The notes beneath the pieces are model-generated. The model was given only the letters and a program-made list of their open reading frames with translations. It did no database searches and was not told the origin of the DNA. Of a stretch of 64,000 nucleotides of DNA, positions 57,472 through 64,000 are shown one piece after another. The translations under genes were made by a program, and so were the position numbers. The DNA lies in NCBI GenBank assembly GCA_017554385.1, contig JAFZIL010000065.1:94162-158161 (forward strand), in the 5' to 3' direction. The DNA is from Prevotella sp. Lineage in GTDB: Bacteria > Bacteroidota > Bacteroidia > Bacteroidales > Bacteroidaceae. How positions within the stretch are numbered: the stretch's first letter is position 1; every line of letters starts with the position of its first letter.

Positions 57472-60063
57472 ATGGAACCACAGAAAACCTATAGCTATGA
57501 GGAGGCTTTGCAGGCCTCACTCGCCTATTTTGCCGGTGACGAGCTGGCTGCCCGCGTTTGGGTGAACAAGTATGCAATGAAAGACTCTCAGGGCAACATC
57601 TACGAGCAGTCGCCACAGGACATGCACTGGCGCCTGGCCCGCGAGATTGGACGTATGGAGCGGAAATACCAGAACCCGATGAGCGACGAGCAGATCTTCG
57701 AGCTCCTCGACCATTTCCGGTACATCGTGCCTGCCGGTAGTCCGATGACGGGTATTGGCAATAATCATCAGGTGGCTTCGTTGAGCAACTGCTTCGTCAT
57801 CGGTCTGGACGGCGATGCCGACTCGTATGGCGCCATCATGCGCATCGACGAGGAGCAGGTGCAGCTGATGAAACGCCGCGGCGGCGTGGGCCACGACCTG
57901 AGCCACATACGCCCGAAAGGGTCGCCCGTGAATAATTCGGCCCTTACGTCGACAGGATTGGTGCCCTTTATGGAACGTTATAGTAATAGTACGCGCGAGG
58001 TGGCACAGGACGGCCGACGCGGTGCGCTGATGCTCTCGGTGAGCATCAAGCACCCTGACAGCGAGGCTTTCATCGACGCGAAGATGACCGAAGGCAAGGT
58101 GACCGGTGCCAACGTATCGGTGAAAATCGACGACGCGTTTATGGAGGCAGCCGTTACAGGCAAACCCTACCAGCAGCAATTTCCCATCGACAGCAACGAA
58201 CCGCAATTCGTGCGCGAAATCTCAGCCAAGGAACTTTGGGGAAAGATTGTGCACAATGCATGGAAGAGTGCCGAACCCGGTGTGCTGTTCTGGGATACCA
58301 TCCTGCGCGAGAGCATTCCAGACTGCTATGCCGACCTGGGATTCCGCACAGTATCGACGAACCCCTGCGGCGAGATTCCCCTTTGTCCATACGACTCGTG
58401 CCGACTGCTCAGCATCAACCTATACTCGTATGTCGAGAATCCCTTTACTCCACAAGCCACATTCAACTTTGACAAGTTCCGCGAGCACGTGCGTGCTGCA
58501 CAGCGCATCATGGACGACATCGTGGACTTGGAGCTGGAGAAGATTGACTTGATTATGGAGAAGATCATGCAGGACCCGCAGTCGATGGAAGTGAAGGGTG
58601 CCGAGTATCATCTTTGGGAGAAAATCAAGGCGAAAAGCTCGAAAGGACGCCGTACCGGTGTAGGCATCACTGCCGAAGGCGACATGATTGCCGCCATGGG
58701 ACTGCGCTATGGTACGCAGGAGGCTACCGACTTCTCAGTGTCCGTACATCGCACACTGGCACTTGCTGCCTACGGAGCAAGCGTCGAGATGGCTCGCGAG
58801 CGTGGTGCCTTCGAGATCTACGACGCCAAGCGCGAACAGCAGAACCCCTTCATCATGCGACTGAAGGAAGCCGACGGCCAGCTGTACGACGAGATGGTGA
58901 AGTGTGGCCGACGCAACATTGCCTGTCTGACCATCGCACCCACGGGCACTACCAGCCTGATGACACAGACGACGAGTGGCATAGAGCCGGTGTTCATGCC
59001 TTTCTACAAACGTCGTCGCAAGGTGAATGCCAACGATACCAACGTGCACGTGGACTTCGTCGACGAAGTAGGCGATGCCTTCGAGGAGTATATCGTCTAC
59101 CACCCGAAGTTCCTGGAGTGGATGAAGGTACAGGGACTGGATCCCAATCAGCGCTATACACAGGAAGAGATTGACGAATTGGTAGCCCGCTCGCCCTATT
59201 TCAAGGCCACGGCCAACGATGTTGACTGGCTGATGAAGGTGCGCATGCAGGGTGCCATCCAGAAGTGGGTGGACCACTCTATCAGCGTCACCGTGAACCT
59301 GCCCAACGATGTCGATGAAGAACTGGTAAACCGTCTCTACGTCGAAGCTTGGCGCAGCGGATGCAAGGGATGCACCATCTATCGCGACGGTTCGCGTGCA
59401 GGCGTGATGATTTCGGTGTCGAAGAAAGACAAGAAGAAAAACGATGACGAGCAGGTGAAGGACAACAACATGGAGGTGGCTCCGAAGGAGGAAGCTCCCT
59501 GCAAGCATCCCACCGTGACCGAGGTGCGCCCGCAGGTGTTGGAGTGCGACGTGGTGCGCTTCCAGAACAACAAGGAGAAATGGGTGGCCTTCGTCGGTCT
59601 GCTCGACGGTTATCCCTACGAGATCTTCACCGGTCTGCAGGACGAGGAGGAGGGTATTATGCTGCCGAAGTCGGTCACCAAGGGAAAGATTATCAAGCAG
59701 ATGAATCCCGACGGCACGAAGCGCTACGACTTCCAGTTCGAGAACAAACGCGGCTACAAGACCACCGTCGAAGGACTGTCGGAGAAGTTCAATCCTGAGT
59801 ACTGGAACTATGCTAAGCTCATCAGTGGCGTACTGCGCTACCGTATGCCCATTGACCACGTCATCAAGCTGGTCAGCTCGCTGCAGCTGAAGAGCGAGAG
59901 CATCAACACGTGGAAGAACGGCGTGGAGCGCGCACTGAAGAAATATGTCACCGACGGCACTGAGGCACGCGGACAGAAGTGTCCCGTATGCGGCCACGAG
60001 CCCTTGGTCTATCAAGAAGGCTGCCTTATCTGCAAGAATTGCGGAGCCAGCAGGTGTGGATGA
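57472..60063 (+). CDS. nrdJ: Adenosylcobalamin-dependent (class II) ribonucleotide reductase
   Basis: 863 residues from ATG 57472 (MEPQKTYSYEEALQ), chosen because a promoter overlaps earlier candidates. It reduces ribonucleotides with adenosylcobalamin as radical source. Blocks are NHQVASLSNCFVIG, MKRRGGVGHDLSHIRPKGSPV, the active-site STNPCGEIPL, APTGTTSLMTQTTSGIEPVF and the C-terminal GCKGCTIYRDGSR. After a charged linker (KKDKKKNDDEQ) comes a C-terminal extension ending in a CPVCGH...CLICKNCG metal-binding-like segment, as in long NrdJ proteins. It is the first gene of a plus-strand group with folB. Confidence 0.94.
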   Translation: MEPQKTYSYEEALQASLAYFAGDELAARVWVNKYAMKDSQGNIYEQSPQDMHWRLAREIGRMERKYQNPMSDEQIFELLDHFRYIVPAGSPMTGIGNNHQVASLSNCFVIGLDGDADSYGAIMRIDEEQVQLMKRRGGVGHDLSHIRPKGSPVNNSALTSTGLVPFMERYSNSTREVAQDGRRGALMLSVSIKHPDSEAFIDAKMTEGKVTGANVSVKIDDAFMEAAVTGKPYQQQFPIDSNEPQFVREISAKELWGKIVHNAWKSAEPGVLFWDTILRESIPDCYADLGFRTVSTNPCGEIPLCPYDSCRLLSINLYSYVENPFTPQATFNFDKFREHVRAAQRIMDDIVDLELEKIDLIMEKIMQDPQSMEVKGAEYHLWEKIKAKSSKGRRTGVGITAEGDMIAAMGLRYGTQEATDFSVSVHRTLALAAYGASVEMARERGAFEIYDAKREQQNPFIMRLKEADGQLYDEMVKCGRRNIACLTIAPTGTTSLMTQTTSGIEPVFMPFYKRRRKVNANDTNVHVDFVDEVGDAFEEYIVYHPKFLEWMKVQGLDPNQRYTQEEIDELVARSPYFKATANDVDWLMKVRMQGAIQKWVDHSISVTVNLPNDVDEELVNRLYVEAWRSGCKGCTIYRDGSRAGVMISVSKKDKKKNDDEQVKDNNMEVAPKEEAPCKHPTVTEVRPQVLECDVVRFQNNKEKWVAFVGLLDGYPYEIFTGLQDEEEGIMLPKSVTKGKIIKQMNPDGTKRYDFQFENKRGYKTTVEGLSEKFNPEYWNYAKLISGVLRYRMPIDHVIKLVSSLQLKSESINTWKNGVERALKKYVTDGTEARGQKCPVCGHEPLVYQEGCLICKNCGASRCG

Positions 60064-60071
60064 TTTATTGG

Positions 60072-60101
60072 GGAGTGAAAAGGAGTGAAGAGGAGTGAAG
60101 G
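60072..60101. repeat. 10-bp tandem tract between nrdJ and folB
   Basis: Three units (GGAGTGAAAA, GGAGTGAAGA, GGAGTGAAGG) occupy half of the 58-bp gap, 20 bp before the folB start. Confidence 0.85.
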
Positions 60102-60121
60102 GACAATAGCTTTGAAATTGA

Positions 60122-60508
60122 ATGGACTATAGAGTGACAGATAGTTGTATCTATATCAACGACCTGCGGTTGTATGCCTATCATGGTGTGCTGCCGCAGG
60201 AGCGCAGGGTGGGAGGCGAGTTCCTTGTTACCCTACGCGTACATTATAATATTACGCGCGCACTCGAAACTGACAATGTCGATGATACGGTCAACTATGC
60301 CGAGCTCTGCCACCTGATAGAGCGTGAGATGGTTCTGCCATCTCAGTTGTTGGAACACGTTGCGGGACGTATCGCCCACACTGTATTCCATGCCTATCCT
60401 AAGACTACGGCTGTCGACATCAAACTAACGAAGATCAACCCGCCAATGGGTGCCAACTGTGCCGGAGCTGGGGTGGAGTTACACTTAATAAATGATAAAA
60501 CTAAATAA
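60122..60508 (+). CDS. folB: Dihydroneopterin aldolase
   Basis: 128 residues, the usual size. It cleaves 7,8-dihydroneopterin to 6-hydroxymethyl-dihydropterin in folate synthesis. Motifs are the N-terminal IYINDLRLYAYHGVLPQERRVGGEF with the conserved Tyr/His, DDTVNYAEL, and the lysine of VDIKLTKINPPM near the C-terminus. It is probably cotranscribed with nrdJ, 58 bp upstream, which ties folate-dependent thymidylate supply to deoxynucleotide supply; that link is inference. Confidence 0.93.
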   Translation: MDYRVTDSCIYINDLRLYAYHGVLPQERRVGGEFLVTLRVHYNITRALETDNVDDTVNYAELCHLIEREMVLPSQLLEHVAGRIAHTVFHAYPKTTAVDIKLTKINPPMGANCAGAGVELHLINDKTK

Positions 60509-60537
60509 CAGACGTCGGTTTTCTCGATGATAATCTG

Positions 60538-60545
60538 TAATTTTG
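60538..60545 (+). promoter_or_regulatory. -7 element directly before the amidase start
   Basis: TAATTTTG, 7 bp before the ATG at 60553. If active, transcription would start at or next to the start codon. The -33 box is imperfect (GTTTT). Confidence 0.45.
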
Positions 60546-60552
60546 CAAACGA

Positions 60553-61785
60553 ATGTTATATAAAAAGATTGTTTCAATAGTCATACTCATACTTTGCCTG
60601 ATGCCCATAACAGGGGTCGGAGCAAAGAAGTTCACGCTGGTCATCGACGCCGGTCATGGTGGCAAGGATACTGGTGCCTGTGGAAAGATTTCCAAGGAGA
60701 AGACTCTGACATTGCGATATGCGCTGGCCTTCGGAAAGATGGTTGAGCAGAACTGTCCTGATGTAAAGGTTGTCTACACCCGTAAAGAAGACCATTTTCT
60801 CGAGCTATGGCAGCGGGCAGAAATTGCCAACAAGAACAAAGCCGACCTATTCATCTCAGTACATATCAATGCACTACCTAAGGGAAGGATTGCACGTGGG
60901 TTCCAAACCTACACCTTAGGAAGAGGACGTAATACCGGCAAGGCCGGTTTTATTGAGAACCTGGAGGTGGCAAAGCGTGAGAATGAAGCCATCTTGCTGG
61001 AGGACAATTATCTTCAGACCTATCAGGGCTATGATCCGCGTTCGCCTGAAAGCGACATCTTGTTCGAGTTCATGCAGGACGACAATATGTTAAACAGCGT
61101 GGAACTGGCCAAGCTCATGCAAAAGCATGTCTGTTCCACAACAGGACGTCAGGATCAGGGTGCCCATCAGGACAACCTTGCAGTGCTGCGCCTGACATCA
61201 ATGCCTGGTTGTCTGCTGGAACTGGGGTTCATCTCAACGACCGACGAAGAGCAGTTCATGAATGCCGAGAGCTCTACTGAAAAATACGCCCGAGGCATGT
61301 TGAAAGCTTTTCAAGACTACCGACGTAAGATTGGAAATGTGCCACAGACCATAGCGAAGCCAAAGGAGGAAAGGAAAGCTCAAGAGGAAAAGAAGGTTTC
61401 AGAGGAAAAGAAGGCTCAAGAAGAGCAGCCTGCCCAACAACCTCAGCCTGCACAGACAACCCAGCAGCCTCAGACAACTAAGGCGCCCCAGACAACGCAA
61501 GTCCCCCAAGACGATGCCCCCATCTTCAAGGTTCAGTTTCTGACCAGTGGAACAAAGCTGAAGGCAGGTTCCAGAGAGTTCAAAGGTCTCACGGATGTGG
61601 CGTGTTACAAAGAGGGTGGGCTTTGGAAATACACTATTGGCGCATCGGCTGACTACGACGAGATCAACCGCATGAAGCGCAATGTGGCAGCCAAGTTTCC
61701 ACAGGCCTTCATTGTGGCCTTCAAGAACGGTGAGCGCATGGACATAGAAAAGGCGCGACTGGAATACAAAAAACGCAAACAATAA
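60553..61785 (+). CDS. N-acetylmuramoyl-L-alanine amidase (AmiC/Amidase_3 type)
   Basis: 410 residues with a signal peptide (KIVSIVILILCLMPITGVGA). The Amidase_3 domain spans about 28-260, with zinc ligands in DAGHGG, the SKEKTL glutamate and SVHINA, and the catalytic-glutamate block LLELGF. A Lys/Glu- then Pro/Gln/Thr-rich linker (about 270-320) leads to a C-terminal ~90-residue SPOR-like domain (FKVQFLTSGTKL, YKYTIGASADY-like) that would target septal peptidoglycan. It cleaves the amide bond between MurNAc and the stem peptide during cell separation. It is followed by the MlaD gene after 44 bp. Confidence 0.92.
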   Translation: MLYKKIVSIVILILCLMPITGVGAKKFTLVIDAGHGGKDTGACGKISKEKTLTLRYALAFGKMVEQNCPDVKVVYTRKEDHFLELWQRAEIANKNKADLFISVHINALPKGRIARGFQTYTLGRGRNTGKAGFIENLEVAKRENEAILLEDNYLQTYQGYDPRSPESDILFEFMQDDNMLNSVELAKLMQKHVCSTTGRQDQGAHQDNLAVLRLTSMPGCLLELGFISTTDEEQFMNAESSTEKYARGMLKAFQDYRRKIGNVPQTIAKPKEERKAQEEKKVSEEKKAQEEQPAQQPQPAQTTQQPQTTKAPQTTQVPQDDAPIFKVQFLTSGTKLKAGSREFKGLTDVACYKEGGLWKYTIGASADYDEINRMKRNVAAKFPQAFIVAFKNGERMDIEKARLEYKKRKQ

Positions 61786-61829
61786 GCCTTTCGTTATAAG
61801 CAAACAGTAAGCAAAAACAGAAATAGGAT

Positions 61830-62732
61830 ATGAAAAGTGTGAAGAAAGAGGTGAAAATAGCCCTCGTAGCAATTCTTGGTATTGTCCTGCTCTATTTCGG
61901 CATGCAGTTCCTCAAAGGCCTAACCTTGGTTGGGAGTGGGAACAAGTACTACGCTGTGTTCAGCGATGTCAGCGGACTTTCGGCTTCGAGCCCCGTCTAT
62001 GCCAACGGATATAAGGTGGGCGTTGTCGAGGCTATCGACTACGACTACAGCCAGCCCGATCATATCGTAGCCGTCGTAGGACTTGACAAGGAGCTCCGAC
62101 TGACCAGGGGTACGCGTGCAGAAATCTCGAGCGACCTGCTGGGAAACGTAAAGCTGGAACTGAAGTTCGGCGAAAACCCCTCCGACATTTTGTCCGTAGG
62201 CGACACTATCAGTGGTGGCATGCAACAGGGAGCGATGGGTAAAGCTGCCGAGATGGTGCCTCAGATACAACAGATGTTGCCGAAGCTCGATTCGATCCTT
62301 GCGAGCGTCAATGCCTTGTTGGCCGACCCCACTATAGCCAAGTCACTCCATAACGTTGAGAACATCACGGCCAGCCTTACAAACACCTCTCAACAGCTTA
62401 ACGCTCTGACTGCTTCGTTGAACCGCGAGATGCCCCAGATGATGCAGAAGGCCAATGGCGTGCTCACTAACACCGAGGGGCTGACGCAGCAGCTCAATCA
62501 GGTGGACGTGGCTGCCACCATGCAGAAGGTCGACGCAACGCTGGCCAATGTGCAGCAGTTGACTAACGCCCTGAACAGCAAAGAAGGCACCTTGGGACTT
62601 CTGATGAGAGACCCGTCGCTCTACACCCACCTCTCTAACACCATGCGTGACGCCGACTCATTGGTTATCGACCTGAAGAGGCATCCCAAGCGGTACGTTC
62701 ACTTCTCTGTGTTCGGCAAAAAAGATAAGTAA
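61830..62732 (+). CDS. MlaD/MCE-family lipid-transport protein
   Basis: 300 residues. An N-terminal membrane anchor is at about 8-26 (KIALVAILGIVLLYFGMQFL). The MCE domain spans about 38-115 (YYAVFSDVSGLSASSPVYANGYKVGVV, ISSDLLGNVKLELKFG). A long helical region rich in Gln/Asn/Leu repeats (MQKANGVLTNTEGLTQQLNQ) follows, with the family's C-terminal GTLGLLMRDPSLYTHL and VHFSVFG. It probably acts in phospholipid movement between inner and outer membrane. The ABC partners (mlaE/mlaF) are not in this window. It lies downstream of the amidase, as in other Bacteroidota. A strong terminator follows. Confidence 0.9.
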   Translation: MKSVKKEVKIALVAILGIVLLYFGMQFLKGLTLVGSGNKYYAVFSDVSGLSASSPVYANGYKVGVVEAIDYDYSQPDHIVAVVGLDKELRLTRGTRAEISSDLLGNVKLELKFGENPSDILSVGDTISGGMQQGAMGKAAEMVPQIQQMLPKLDSILASVNALLADPTIAKSLHNVENITASLTNTSQQLNALTASLNREMPQMMQKANGVLTNTEGLTQQLNQVDVAATMQKVDATLANVQQLTNALNSKEGTLGLLMRDPSLYTHLSNTMRDADSLVIDLKRHPKRYVHFSVFGKKDK

Positions 62733-62746
62733 AATTTATTTTGTCT

Positions 62747-62782
62747 AAATAAGAAATGGGTCAAAAAACTCATTTCTTATTT
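62747..62782 (+). terminator. Terminator after the MlaD-type gene
   Basis: The 15-nt arms 62747-62761 and 62768-62782 pair with a single G-T wobble around a 6-nt loop, starting 15 bp after the stop codon. The 3' side has a U-rich stretch (TTTCTTATTT). The rest of the 291-bp gap to dnaA contains only a small CCTGT/ACAGG hairpin (62793-62805) and the dnaA promoter. No DnaA-box cluster was seen. Confidence 0.8.
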
Positions 62783-62913
62783 CATATCTCCCTGTCTTAC
62801 AGGAGGTTCCATATTTACAAGGGTGCACACGCACGAAAAATCGTGAAACAATCTAATAAGCCTAATGCGAGTGAGTTACGATGATTGTACAATCAAGATG
62901 TGTTTTTGAACGA

Positions 62914-62945
62914 TTTGCACGTTTCGTTTTTTTTTCCGACCTTTG
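62914..62945 (+). promoter_or_regulatory. Promoter of dnaA
   Basis: TTTG (62914-62917), a 20-bp spacer and GACCTTTG (62938-62945), one mismatch from TAnnTTTG. The predicted leader is about 70 nt. Confidence 0.6.
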
Positions 62946-63023
62946 CACTTGAAAAGCTGAAAGCAAGACATAATCTTGTCAAAACAATTCATTCTTTAGA
63001 ACAAAAAAAGTATTACCGCCTAC

Positions 63024-64000
63024 ATGCAACAGAGTCATCAGGCGCTTTGGGACAACTGCCTTCATCTGATTAGGCAGAACGTCGAGGAGCAGACATATAA
63101 AACGTGGTTTGAACCCATTGTCTTCGAGTCGTACGACGAACAAAAGAAGACGGTGCTGGTTCAGTTGCCCAGCATGTTCTTCTATGAATATCTGGAGCAG
63201 CACTTCGTTAGACTCATGGGGTGGGCACTTGCCAACAGCTTCAAGGCCAATGTACAGCTGACTTATCGTATTGTAACCGACAAGGAGCATGGCATCGTTC
63301 AGGAAAACGAGGGCGAGGTTGCTTCCGACCTCGAGACGCAACTGCAGACAACACGAATCAATATGTCGCCCACGTTGCTCGATGCTGCCGTTCCGCAGGA
63401 TTTGGATCCTCAGTTAGACAAGAAAAAGACTTTCGACAGCTTTATTGAAGGCGATGCCAACAAACTGCCGCGAACCGTAGGAATGTCTATCGCCCAGCAT
63501 CCTGGCAAGTCGACTTTCAACCCCTTCTTCATCTATGGTCCCTCTGGCTGCGGCAAAACCCATCTGATCAATGCCATCGGTGTACTGACTAAGAAGATGT
63601 ATCCGCGCAAGCGCGTGCTCTATGTGTCGGCCCGCCTGTTCCAGGTGCAGTACACCGACGCTATCCGTCAGAATACGCTCAACGATTTCATCAACTTCTA
63701 TCAGACCATCGACGTGCTGATTGTTGACGACATTCAAGAGTGGACAACAGAGAAGACGCTCGACACTTTCTTCTATATCTTCGACCATCTCTTCCGTCTT
63801 GGCAAGCAAATTGTGCTGGCCAGCGACCGTCCCCCTGTCGATCTCGTCGGTGTAAAGGAGCGCCTGCTTACGCGATTCTCCTGCGGACTTATTGCCGAGT
63901 TGGAGAAGCCCAACGTTCAGCTATGTATCGACATCCTTAACTCGAAGTGCCGCCGCGACGGTCTAAAGATTCCTGCTGACGTCATTCAGTTCATTGCGCA
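63024..64000 (+). CDS. dnaA: Chromosomal replication initiator DnaA (3' end outside window)
   Basis: The frame from ATG 63024 (MQQSHQALWDNCLHLIRQN) stays open to the window edge, giving about 325 residues. Domain I (about 1-85) has the DnaA-type WFEPIVFESYD. The short linker is acidic and polar. Domain III begins at TFDSFIEGDANKLPR, with Walker A GPSGCGKTHL near residue 172, Walker B VLIVDDIQ near 232 and the box VII region KERLLTRFSCGLIAELEKPN near 278 with the arginine finger. It opens oriC and loads the helicase. The DNA-binding domain IV is beyond the window. Confidence 0.95.
   Translation, partial: MQQSHQALWDNCLHLIRQNVEEQTYKTWFEPIVFESYDEQKKTVLVQLPSMFFYEYLEQHFVRLMGWALANSFKANVQLTYRIVTDKEHGIVQENEGEVASDLETQLQTTRINMSPTLLDAAVPQDLDPQLDKKKTFDSFIEGDANKLPRTVGMSIAQHPGKSTFNPFFIYGPSGCGKTHLINAIGVLTKKMYPRKRVLYVSARLFQVQYTDAIRQNTLNDFINFYQTIDVLIVDDIQEWTTEKTLDTFFYIFDHLFRLGKQIVLASDRPPVDLVGVKERLLTRFSCGLIAELEKPNVQLCIDILNSKCRRDGLKIPADVIQFIA

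Noticed and set aside
58735..60015. 426-codon minus-strand open frame
   Set aside because: It lies entirely inside nrdJ on the opposite strand; the conserved NrdJ motifs explain the region.
62783..63023. Replication origin next to dnaA
   Set aside because: No cluster of TTATCCACA-like boxes or AT-rich unwinding repeat was found. The gap is explained by a terminator, a small hairpin and the dnaA promoter.

Overview
The window looks like chromosome of a gut- or rumen-type Bacteroidota, most likely Prevotellaceae (Prevotella, Segatella or Xylanibacter). The reasons are SusC/SusD pairs, FAS1 lipoproteins, secreted proteins ending in Prevotella-style 'YDLQGRRV...GKK' or T9SS type A tails, promoters of the TTTG-N19/20-TAnnTTTG type, and almost no Shine-Dalgarno sequences. 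The assignment is inferred from gene content; no database search was possible.

Layout. 1-8.3 kb (+): two tandem modular secreted surface proteins, the first cut by the window edge, then a small acidic protein and a truncated RAYT-like transposase. 8.6-13.5 kb (-): dxs-trkA-trkH (isoprenoid precursor synthesis and K+ uptake). 13.6-20.2 kb (+): a self-contained glycine cleavage operon (lipoate ligase, gcvT, gcvH, gcvPA, gcvPB, lpd), divergent from dxs. 20.2-31.0 kb (-): several transcription units for plant-polysaccharide breakdown (SASA esterase, DUF4468-like protein, tandem SGNH esterase, GH2, GH43, GH115). 31.1-49.1 kb (-): a small lipoprotein, then one apparent seven-gene operon with two SusC/SusD pairs and three FAS1-domain lipoproteins but no enzyme. 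49.5-57.3 kb (-): a 933-aa secreted protein and a PL11 rhamnogalacturonan lyase fused to an autotransporter-like beta-strand repeat region and a sorting tail. 57.4-64 kb (+): nrdJ, folB, an amidase, a MlaD-type protein and the start of dnaA.

The enzymes point to pectin and hemicellulose side chains: PL11 cuts rhamnogalacturonan I, the esterases could remove acetyl groups, and GH2, GH43 and GH115 would trim galactose, arabinose/xylose and glucuronic acid. The SusCD-FAS1 operon would take up the products, although its substrate is not shown by the sequence.

The most unusual content is the repeats. (1) Three intergenic arrays share a strict 22-bp period with a short dyad in every unit. Their dyad sequences differ, but arrays 48 kb apart share unit types, and all three lie between a stop codon and the promoter of the next co-directional gene. 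(2) Short 7-, 8- or 10-bp tandem tracts fill operon gaps, form start-codon leaders and stop codons, and lie in frame inside dxs, gcvT, lpd and the GH2 gene. (3) A longer inverted-repeat element built from the 7-bp tract occurs between gcvT and gcvH and in frame inside the GH2 gene. Its half-site encodes the signal peptide of two unrelated lipoproteins. (4) A REPIN-like pair of inverted REP hairpins lies at 1592-1714. I saw no tRNA, rRNA, CRISPR, prophage or complete insertion sequence.
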